Shown: positions 52,017 to 58,197 of the stretch, piece by piece
Layout of the letters: every line of letters begins with the position of its first letter
Numbering within the stretch: position 1 is the stretch's first letter
From: Nocardia lijiangensis NBRC 108240
GTDB taxonomy: Bacteria; Actinomycetota; Actinomycetes; Mycobacteriales; Mycobacteriaceae
DNA: 64,000 nucleotides
Assembly (NCBI RefSeq): GCF_001613045.1
Contig: NZ_BDBP01000002.1
Span: forward strand, 62,001-126,000
Direction of reading: 5' to 3'
Program-made: the position numbers and the translations under genes
The notes under the pieces: generated by a model
Database searches by the model: none
What the model was told of the DNA's origin: nothing
The model's input: only the letters and a program-made list of their open reading frames with translations

Positions 52017-52298
52017 TCAGAAGGAGTTGTAGACCTTCTTGTCAGCGGCGAACGCGTTGTTGAACGCGCCGTCGATGGCGTTGCGCAGGGCCTGCATCTT
52101 GGTGTGGGTGTCGTTGAGCTCCTCGAGCAGGGAGTTGGCCTGCACTGTGAAGGACTCCAGCGCCTCGCTCTCTTCCCAACCCTTGGCGACCAGCTTGTCC
52201 TTGGCGGCGACGAAGGCGTCCTTGTAGCCGTCGAGATCCTTGTAGTACTGATCCATTTCGGTGATCAGCTGGTCGTGGACCTGTTTGGTGTACTTCAT
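52017..52298 (-). CDS. WXG100-like secreted protein with a WEE variant of the motif
   Basis: A 93-residue helical hairpin protein. Trp41 sits at the turn, but the motif reads GWEES instead of W-x-G, so the glycine after Trp is missing. AAAGGAG precedes the ATG. It lies 25 bp after a canonical WXG100 gene, making it the likely dimer partner, and belongs to ESX locus B. It has no signal peptide and no Cys. The unusual turn suggests that the partner supplies the recognised WXG element. Confidence 0.85.
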   Translation of the reverse strand: MKYTKQVHDQLITEMDQYYKDLDGYKDAFVAAKDKLVAKGWEESEALESFTVQANSLLEELNDTHTKMQALRNAIDGAFNNAFAADKKVYNSF

Positions 52299-52323
52299 GG
52301 CGGTCTCCTTTCGAGTGGTGGTG

Positions 52324-52623
52324 TCAGATCAGGTTGGTCAGGGCGTCCACGTTTTCCGGATCGACATTCCCGAGGGTCGTGTTGCCCTCGGAGATGGTCT
52401 GGTTCATCGTGTCGATCTTGGTGTTGATAGCGGTGGTTTCTTCCTGCCAAGCCGTGGAAGCCTTCTGGCCCGCGATCGCGGCGTCACCTTCCCAGCCCGA
52501 GCGGGCCGCGTCGAAGGTTTCCTGCACGGCCGAGATGGTCTTCTTGATGCCATCGACGGCCTGCATGTACTCATCGACGACCGCAGCAGCTTCGGCCTCT
52601 GTAAAACTTGTCTGTCCGGACAT
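52324..52623 (-). CDS. WXG100-family secreted protein (Esx-type) of ESX locus B
   Basis: A 99-residue protein with canonical WEG at residues 44-46 between two helices. GAGGTG precedes the ATG. It is the first of the two esx genes. It is predicted to form a heterodimer with the 52017-52298 product and be exported through the locus B apparatus. It ends VDALTNLI with no clear YxxxD/E. Confidence 0.9.
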   Translation of the reverse strand: MSGQTSFTEAEAAAVVDEYMQAVDGIKKTISAVQETFDAARSGWEGDAAIAGQKASTAWQEETTAINTKIDTMNQTISEGNTTLGNVDPENVDALTNLI

Positions 52624-52712
52624 TGTTCACCTCATCATGTCGGTGTGGATTTCGTGTTCCGCTGCGCAGGGGCCGCGGTGGTTCGGTCGGTTCGTGAGTT
52701 CCGATGCGTTAA

Positions 52713-53501
52713 CTAGGGCATCCACCTTCCTCCGGGCAAGGTTTCGATCAGCGCCGAGATCGCCTGGGCGATCCGGTGATCGGTTCCCGGGGTGAAGGTC
52801 GACCAGACCCGCAGGTCCGGCGCAGCTCCGGGGCTGGTGGCGATCCGACCACGCGAGGTGTCGTAAACCGCTACCGCTCCGGACGTTCTGGTTGTGACGC
52901 CGTCGTCGTAGGCGTAGGCGACGATCTCGGCGTGCGCGTGGCAGCTGGACATGGCCAGCCCGAACTCGATGGCATCGCGTTCGGCCACGCCGTAGGCGTA
53001 GAAGATATCGGAGTAGTCGCTGGATCGCGATGCCTCGTCCAGTCTTTCGCGCAGTTCGTCGACCGGGGCGCTGATGCTCGGGATATCGGCGGCCGGGGCG
53101 CGGCCCAGCGCTTCGAGCACCGGCCGGGCCAGCGCTTGACCGCCGCCGTCGCACCAGATGGTGCCCACGTCGAAGGTGTCGCCGGTGCGGGTGGCCAGCG
53201 CGTGCTGAGCTCCCTTGCGCGCCACGCAGACCTGTCGGATCCCCGACTCCGTGTAGATCCGGGCCGCGAGTTCACGCTCCGGGTTGGCCAGGATGAACAG
53301 CGCGTCGGTCAGGTCGGCGGCGACATCGTCGTAGGTGTTGACCAACCCGTCCGCGCGCAGGTCGGCGATCGCCTGGTCGCGCGCGGCCTGCCAGGCATCG
53401 ACCGAATCCTGCTGCGGTCCGACCCCCAGCACCAGCGGCAGGGTCTGCACGCCGAGCAGGTCGGACACCGCCAGGAGCCCATCGTTGGTCATCGTCGTCA
53501 T
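52713..53501 (-). CDS. EspG-family ESX secretion-associated chaperone
   Basis: A 262-residue cytosolic protein. The pattern matches EspG proteins: SDLLGVQTLPLVLGVGP near the start, alternating strands in the middle (ARIYTESGIRQVCVARKGAQHALATRTGDTF, in blocks), and a C-terminal TFTPGTDHRIAQAISALIETLPGG. EspG binds the tip of PE-PPE dimers and delivers them to the ESX machine. It follows the PPE-like and PE-like genes; its ATG overlaps the PPE-like stop (ATGA), which agrees with that role. Confidence 0.82.
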   Translation of the reverse strand: MTTMTNDGLLAVSDLLGVQTLPLVLGVGPQQDSVDAWQAARDQAIADLRADGLVNTYDDVAADLTDALFILANPERELAARIYTESGIRQVCVARKGAQHALATRTGDTFDVGTIWCDGGGQALARPVLEALGRAPAADIPSISAPVDELRERLDEASRSSDYSDIFYAYGVAERDAIEFGLAMSSCHAHAEIVAYAYDDGVTTRTSGAVAVYDTSRGRIATSPGAAPDLRVWSTFTPGTDHRIAQAISALIETLPGGRWMP

Positions 53502-54475
53502 GCCGCCCCCGGTGCCGTGGCCTTCGGTGCGGGTTCGGCGGCGCCGCCGATTACCGCTGGGGCAGCGGCGAATCCGGCTTCGACCTCGAACGGCTTGTCC
53601 GGCTGCGCGGAGGCGGCGCCGGCCCGCAGGGTGCGGTCGTCGTCCTGCATGGCCGCGGCGGGTGCCATCGCCGCCGGGGCGCCCATACGGCTCGCCGACG
53701 ACGAATCTCCGGCCACCGGAGCCGTTTCCACGGGTAGCGGGGTCGGCTCGGCGGTCGCGGTGGCGACCACGGCTTGCGTGGTGAACGCCGTCTTCACCCG
53801 CGGCGGCGGCGTAGCCCGGGCGAACGCCGCGGCGAACGAAGCCGGCAAGGCGGTCGCGGGCATGGCCGTGGGACGCACCTCGGACGCGGCCCGCTCGGCT
53901 TCCAGCGCAGCACTATTGGCAATGACCGGTGGCGCGGTCTGCGTCCACGGCGTCTCCAGCGGCTTGGTCGCCTCTTCGTAGACGCGCATGACGCGGGCCG
54001 CGTTGACCTTGGCCAGATCCTGTTCGGCGTCGATATCGGCGGCCGCGCCCACCAAGGGCGCACCCATCCCGGCGCCGATCGCCTCCACCGACTTCTTCGC
54101 CGCTTCCAGGGCGGCGATCTCGGCGACGTGCGGCATGGCCAGCCGAGCCACCTCGTAGGCGAGCACTTGCGAGCCGGTCTTGGTGGCGTTCTGGGCCGCG
54201 GAACCGGCTGCCTCCAGCAGCCACTCCCGCAGTTTGGTGATCCGGTCCAGAATCTCCGGGCTCGTCTCCGAACGCCACGATTCGCCGATGGCCTTGACGA
54301 TCTGGTCGTATTCGGGCACGGCGGCACCGAAACTCACGCCAAGGCGAGTCCATGCCTGGGCCGCTTCGGCCATCGGCACCGCGCCGCGACCGGTGGTCAG
54401 ATCCTGGGCGAGTTTCTCCGTGGGCCTGGCTTCCCAGACCACGCCGGTGAAACCAGGGATCGGCGGTTCGACCAT
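53498..54475 (-). CDS. PPE-like ESX substrate
   Basis: A 325-residue protein from the ATG at 54475 after a purine-rich site (AGGCGGGGGA). Residues 1-190 are helical and resemble the PPE domain (VVWEARPTEKLAQDL, AAQAWTRLG, IVKAIGESWRSETSPEIL), with a Trp at the expected WxG-like turn (SWRSE). The classic N-terminal Pro-Pro-Glu reads EPP here. A Pro/Ala/Thr-rich tail follows. It lies between a PE-like gene and an espG gene, the same order as in mycobacterial PE-PPE-EspG units, so it is probably exported as a PE-PPE dimer. A huge longer frame upstream is an artefact. Confidence 0.72.
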   Translation of the reverse strand: MVEPPIPGFTGVVWEARPTEKLAQDLTTGRGAVPMAEAAQAWTRLGVSFGAAVPEYDQIVKAIGESWRSETSPEILDRITKLREWLLEAAGSAAQNATKTGSQVLAYEVARLAMPHVAEIAALEAAKKSVEAIGAGMGAPLVGAAADIDAEQDLAKVNAARVMRVYEEATKPLETPWTQTAPPVIANSAALEAERAASEVRPTAMPATALPASFAAAFARATPPPRVKTAFTTQAVVATATAEPTPLPVETAPVAGDSSSASRMGAPAAMAPAAAMQDDDRTLRAGAASAQPDKPFEVEAGFAAAPAVIGGAAEPAPKATAPGAA

Positions 54476-54492
54476 ATGTCCCCCGCCTCGCG

Positions 54493-54789
54493 CTAGGCCG
54501 ACGCCCCGAGACCAGCGGCGTTCTCGGAATCCATCACCACTAGCGACTGCGACTGCGAGCGCAGCGCGGCGGCCAGTTTGCGTAGTTCGAGAACGCCAGC
54601 GGTCGCGGCTTCGTCGTAGGAGGCGGCCACACCGCGCAGGGTCTGCGCGGCACGCTGGGAAACCTCGTCCAGCCCAGCGGCTTCCACGGCCAAGGCGGGC
54701 GTGTTGGCCTTCAGATCGGCTTCCAGCCGGTCCGCGAGGGCGTCGAGTGCGGTGGCAGACTTGACTGCCCCGGCGCGATCGAATTCCAT
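54493..54789 (-). CDS. PE-like ESX substrate
   Basis: A 98-residue helical protein. Similarity to mycobacterial PE domains is visible in GLDEVSQRAAQTL (compare ADEVS) and a C-terminal Glu-Asn-Ala-Ala (SENAAG) where PE proteins have AEAANAA. The usual Tyr of the YxxxD/E secretion motif is replaced (SLVVMDSE). Located 17 bp before the PPE-like gene. Other helical T7SS substrate families such as EspC cannot be ruled out on length alone. Confidence 0.65.
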   Translation of the reverse strand: MEFDRAGAVKSATALDALADRLEADLKANTPALAVEAAGLDEVSQRAAQTLRGVAASYDEAATAGVLELRKLAAALRSQSQSLVVMDSENAAGLGASA

Positions 54790-54801
54790 GACGTCCTCCT
54801 A

Positions 54802-56163
54802 TCAGAGGGTGAGTGCCTGGTCCGGCGGTTCGTTGAGCCCATCGGCGTTGGCCGCGCCGACCACCGGCAGCGAGGCGCCTTCGAGATCGCCCACCACCTC
54901 GTTGCCGTGCGAGGCGGACACCAGGTCGTTGCGCAAGCCGTTCGCGGCGTCCTCCGCGCCGCGGCCCATGCCCGCGGCCGCCATCGGCGACATCGGCATC
55001 ATGCCGCCCGGCGAGCTGGCCGCCGTGGTGCTGCTGCGGGCCGCCGAACTGGCGCCTGCCTGCATCGCCGAGGCCGGGTTGCCGACGCCATTCGCGCCGG
55101 CCGCGCCCAGATTGCCGACCGTGCGGCCGTCGACCCAGGGGCTGAGCTGGCGCGCCGCGGCGGCCACGGCACCGCCGCCACCACCGAAACCGCCGAGACC
55201 GCCGCCCGCACCGGACTTGGCGCTCTTGTCCAGCTCCGCCTGCTCGGCCTTGTCCTTTTCCAGCGCCGGGTTGGTGGAGGCCACCGGGTTCAATGTCTTG
55301 TGCAGCGAGACAGCCGAATCCATGCCGGACTTCGCCGCGTTGGTCAGCGTGGGGATCATCTGCATCAGCATGCTCAGCATCTGCATCTGGTCCATGCCCT
55401 TGGGGGCATCGGTGACCGGCACCTTCTGGCCAGTGGCCGTCATCTCCGCGCTGTGCACGGTCATTTCGCCGCGCGTCTTCGCTACCGTCGCCGTGGCCTC
55501 GGCCATCGTCTCGACGGTGGAGGCGACCAGGAAGGCCTGGCCACCCGGGGTCGAGAGGAACGGCGCGGAGGCCGCGACCTGTGCCATGTACTTGGCGATG
55601 ATGGCCGCCATCGTCGCGCCGCCGATGGCGACCGAGGTCGCGGCGGAGGCGACGCCTGCCGACTCCTGCGCGGCCTGGGTGGCGATCTTGCCGCCATCCT
55701 TCTGCGCCTCTTTGCCTTTTTCCTCGGCAGCGGCCGCGGCCTGACTCTGCCACAGCTGCATCGCCATCGTGAGCGCCGTACTGCCCAGCTGCACCACCGT
55801 CGAGACGACGCTGGAGACCTGGCTCAGTACCTCGGTCGGGTCGATGACAGGAGCGGCGGCCGGATCGGCGCCGACTGGTTGCGCAGCCGGATCACCGGTG
55901 GCCGCGGGCGCGGCGGCCGGTGTGGGCGCGGGGAATTGGCCGGTGCCGAAGGTGGCGGCCAGATCGGTGAGTGGCTTGGCCAGCAGCGACAGGTCGATCA
56001 CCGGCAGCGGCGGCAGGCCCGGAATCGGTGGCAGCAGCGGGATTTCGGGCAGCTGCGGCAGGCCCATGTCCGCGAGGACATTGTTCACCGGCCGGTCCAA
56101 CATCGGACCCACCGCGCTTTGGCGCAGCATGTCCAATACCGACTGATCGACCAGCTCCGACAT
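54802..56163 (-). CDS. Putative EspA/EspB-like ESX-associated protein
   Basis: A 453-residue Ala-rich protein. Residues 30-60 are Pro/Leu-rich (LPEIPLLPPIPGLPPLPVI). A helical region follows with a hydrophobic stretch (VASAATSVAIGGATMAAI). The C-terminal half is Gly-rich (GGLGGFGGGGG) and ends with a Met/Gly/Pro-rich segment (SSPGGMMPMSPMAAAGMG) and an acidic tail, like the ends of EspA, EspB and EspK. No enzyme motif is visible. Its ATG overlaps the stop of the EspC-like gene (TGATG). Coexpression with an EspC-like protein recalls the espA-espC pair of mycobacteria. It is probably an exported structural protein; this is inferred. Confidence 0.6.
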   Translation of the reverse strand: MSELVDQSVLDMLRQSAVGPMLDRPVNNVLADMGLPQLPEIPLLPPIPGLPPLPVIDLSLLAKPLTDLAATFGTGQFPAPTPAAAPAATGDPAAQPVGADPAAAPVIDPTEVLSQVSSVVSTVVQLGSTALTMAMQLWQSQAAAAAEEKGKEAQKDGGKIATQAAQESAGVASAATSVAIGGATMAAIIAKYMAQVAASAPFLSTPGGQAFLVASTVETMAEATATVAKTRGEMTVHSAEMTATGQKVPVTDAPKGMDQMQMLSMLMQMIPTLTNAAKSGMDSAVSLHKTLNPVASTNPALEKDKAEQAELDKSAKSGAGGGLGGFGGGGGAVAAAARQLSPWVDGRTVGNLGAAGANGVGNPASAMQAGASSAARSSTTAASSPGGMMPMSPMAAAGMGRGAEDAANGLRNDLVSASHGNEVVGDLEGASLPVVGAANADGLNEPPDQALTL

Positions 56164-56504
56164 CAGGCTTTACCGACCGCGTCGATGTCGGAGCCCGAGA
56201 GCCCGTCTGTCACTTGGTATTCGGTGGCCGCCTGCTGGCAGGTCAGCGCCGTCATGCCGTGCACGTAGGCCAGCTCGGCGACCGAGGTGAGGTGATTGGC
56301 CTGCGCCACCGCGAAGGAGGCGAGGAAATCCTGGCCGATCAAACCGAACACCGGGATGGCCGCAGCCATGGTGGCCGCCTGGTTCACCGAACCGGCGGTC
56401 GCCACACTGGCGGCACACGCCGCAGCCGTGTCCGCGTAAGCCCGAATCGCGTCAGGTTCGGCGGCCACATGGGGCCAGGGACTGATGTCAAAACCGTTAG
56501 GCAT
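56163..56504 (-). CDS. EspC-like ESX secretion-associated protein
   Basis: A 113-residue helical protein from the ATG at 56504, 8 nt after GAGGG; a GTG at 56513 overlaps that site. It has two Ala-rich helices separated by a turn and ends with Tyr96-x3-Asp100 (YQVTD), the general type VII secretion motif. Two Cys residues are present. Size and plan match the EspC (DUF2580) family. It overlaps the next gene by one base. Confidence 0.72.
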   Translation of the reverse strand: MPNGFDISPWPHVAAEPDAIRAYADTAAACAASVATAGSVNQAATMAAAIPVFGLIGQDFLASFAVAQANHLTSVAELAYVHGMTALTCQQAATEYQVTDGLSGSDIDAVGKA

Positions 56505-56576
56505 CGGAAACACCCTCTGCGCGAAAATGATTGGAACGTCCAGTCCGAATATACCGGATCACAGGATGAGTCGCGC

Positions 56577-56618
56577 AGTAAATATTAGGGTGGAAAACCT
56601 TAAGGGAGAGTAAATATT
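56577..56618. promoter_or_regulatory. AT-rich patch with direct repeats upstream of the espC-like operon
   Basis: AGTAAATATT occurs at 56577-56586 and 56609-56618, with the palindrome CCTTAAGG between them. The composition is strikingly AT-rich for this genome. On the minus strand, TATATT (about 56548) could be a -10 for the gene at 56504. This may be a binding region for a regulator or nucleoid protein. Confidence 0.45.
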
Positions 56619-56629
56619 TGGTGCAGCCA

Positions 56630-56941
56630 CTAGGTCTGAGCTGCGGATTCTTCATTGAACTCGGTGATGAGCTCACCCACCCGCGCCATGGCTTTGGCCG
56701 CCGCGCGATGAGCCGTGGAAACCACCGCCTGCTCGAATTCACCGGGTGACATTCGCGACACCGCACTGGTGAATCGCAAGTCCCGCAAGGCTCCGCTGCC
56801 GTCGACCTCGACGGTGACCGCACCATCCTCCGACGACTCCTGCTCGCGCACCTTCGCCATCTCGTCGCCGAGATCGCGCAACCGGTTCAGCGCCCGCTGC
56901 GCCCGCGCCTCGATCTCGTCCATCACCGGATTGGTACTCAT
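56630..56941 (-). CDS. YbaB/EbfC-family protein (EspL-like)
   Basis: A 103-residue protein from the ATG at 56941 (MSTNPVMDEIEARAQ). A 17-residue longer frame exists, but that extension is encoded by the dispersed repeat and should be ignored. Plan: long helix, strand region AVTVEVDGSGALRDLRF typical of YbaB, and a C-terminal helix. YbaB proteins bind DNA; the ESX-1 member EspL is needed for stability of secreted Esp proteins. Its ATG overlaps the stop of a 26-codon leader (ATGA). Confidence 0.8.
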   Translation of the reverse strand: MSTNPVMDEIEARAQRALNRLRDLGDEMAKVREQESSEDGAVTVEVDGSGALRDLRFTSAVSRMSPGEFEQAVVSTAHRAAAKAMARVGELITEFNEESAAQT

Positions 56942-57018
56942 GCCTCCGCCTCGCTGACGCTCGGCTTCGGCATGCGTACCGCACACTGGCACATGATTCG
57001 CTCTCTGCGTTCGCTCAT
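56938..57018 (-). CDS. 26-residue leader ORF before the YbaB-like gene (leader D)
   Basis: Begins MSERRERIMC and ends MPKPSVSEAEA; the TGA overlaps the next ATG as ATGA. Its own ATG starts one base after the TGA of the upstream YbaB-like gene (TGACATG). Ribosomes finishing the upstream gene could thus re-initiate on the leader and then on the downstream gene. GCGAGG, 7 nt before the downstream ATG, could be a ribosome site. Same family as leaders at 11160-11317. Confidence 0.45.
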   Translation of the reverse strand: MSERRERIMCQCAVRMPKPSVSEAEA

Positions 57019-57019
57019 G

Positions 57020-57334
57020 TCAGACTTCCCTCAACCAGCTCTGCGGCTCTTCGTCGTACTCTTCTTCCTCGACCCACTCCTGCGCCGCGACATCCTCCGG
57101 CTTCGGCAGCCCGGTCAGCGCGAGCTGTTGACTGGTCAACCCCGCCGCCTGCAACTCCTCCCGCCGCGCCAGCCCGGCCCGGTTCGCCGCCTGCCTGCAC
57201 AACCGCATGATCTGATTCGCCAGCTCGGCCGGATTCCGCCGCAGCTCATCCGCTTCCACCGAAACAGCCAGCGGCAAGCCCTGTTCGGTGGTCCGCACCG
57301 AAATCGTGCCACTGATGTTCGCCGCCGTGGACAT
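57020..57334 (-). CDS. Small YbaB-like protein
   Basis: A 104-residue protein. Residues 1-55 (ISGTISVRTTEQGLPLAV; NPAELANQIMRLCRQAANRAG) look like the strand-helix half of YbaB/EbfC proteins. The C-terminal third is acidic (EWVEEEEYDEE). It is followed, via the leader ORF, by a second YbaB-like gene, so the two may form a heterodimer. The DNA-binding or chaperone role is unproven. Confidence 0.65.
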   Translation of the reverse strand: MSTAANISGTISVRTTEQGLPLAVSVEADELRRNPAELANQIMRLCRQAANRAGLARREELQAAGLTSQQLALTGLPKPEDVAAQEWVEEEEYDEEPQSWLREV

Positions 57335-57399
57335 CGCATCAACCCCTCATCGCTTGTTGCTCAGTGTATGTCCCCGCCCTCCGGGTTCATCAGGCTGAA

Positions 57400-58197
57400 T
57401 CAGGCACGGTGCGAAAGCCTCTCGTCCTTGATGGTCTGGACGACCTTCGCGATCTCCTTGTTGATCATGACCACGAACTTCTTTTCGTCGACGGGGTGCG
57501 CGACCGGCGGCAGGTCCGGAGCGATCAGATATCTGCCGTCATCGGGCAGATCCCGCCATTTGAGCTCGAGGGTGAGCCGTCCGCGCGGACCGTACACCGA
57601 ATAACCCTGGCTCACGCGCACCATCCCGCGCGACGCCGCGACCGTCTTTTCGAACCGTTCCCCGGACACCGGGGTGGAGCCACCGCCGTAGGAGTCGTCC
57701 CACAGGCCGGAACTACTCGTGTCGACCATTTCTTCGCTCTTGGGCACCGGCAACTTGATACTGCCCTGTTTTCCCGGTTCGACTTTCGGCAGTTCAGCCA
57801 CCACCGCATCGGCCAGCGCCAGTGGCTCGCATTCGGTGACGGTGAAACCGGCGGCGTGCTCGAAGGTCTTGCCGGTCACCTGCTTCAGGACGTACCCGCG
57901 GTCGCCACGCCGGACCGCGAGCACCCGGACCCAGCCTTCCGCGCGCTCGTACTCCCGCTCGTCGAATCCGCGCACTTCGAGAGCGATGTCCGGCTGCAAC
58001 ACGGCCTCGGAAATCTCATCGAGCACCCGATCGTCCTTGCCCCGCCACCGTTCCCGAACAAGGTGCAACGCACGTTCGTATTCATCGGTGGTCCGCATTT
58101 CACAGATGTAGGTGAACGGACGCGGGAGAATCGTGCCCTCGGACCGTGACCACAGGGCCATGAACTCGGTGTCGGTGAATTTCCAAGTGCGACTCAC
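57400..58197 (-). CDS. Second EspG-family ESX chaperone
   Basis: A 265-residue protein from GTG at 58197, overlapping the stop of the EF-hand protein gene (GTGA). The start WKFTDTEFMALW is the typical EspG opening, followed by alternating strand segments (WVRVLAVRRGDRGYVLKQV) and LPKVEPGKQGS, ending in a basic helix. Overlap with the upstream substrate-like gene suggests that it is that protein's dedicated chaperone, separate from the PPE-linked EspG at 52713-53501. Confidence 0.82.
   Translation of the reverse strand: MSRTWKFTDTEFMALWSRSEGTILPRPFTYICEMRTTDEYERALHLVRERWRGKDDRVLDEISEAVLQPDIALEVRGFDEREYERAEGWVRVLAVRRGDRGYVLKQVTGKTFEHAAGFTVTECEPLALADAVVAELPKVEPGKQGSIKLPVPKSEEMVDTSSSGLWDDSYGGGSTPVSGERFEKTVAASRGMVRVSQGYSVYGPRGRLTLELKWRDLPDDGRYLIAPDLPPVAHPVDEKKFVVMINKEIAKVVQTIKDERLSHRA

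Noticed and set aside
54476..55753. Upstream extension of the PPE-like frame
   Set aside because: It is Arg/Gly-rich shadow sequence over the EspA/EspB-like and PE-like genes on the same strand in another frame.
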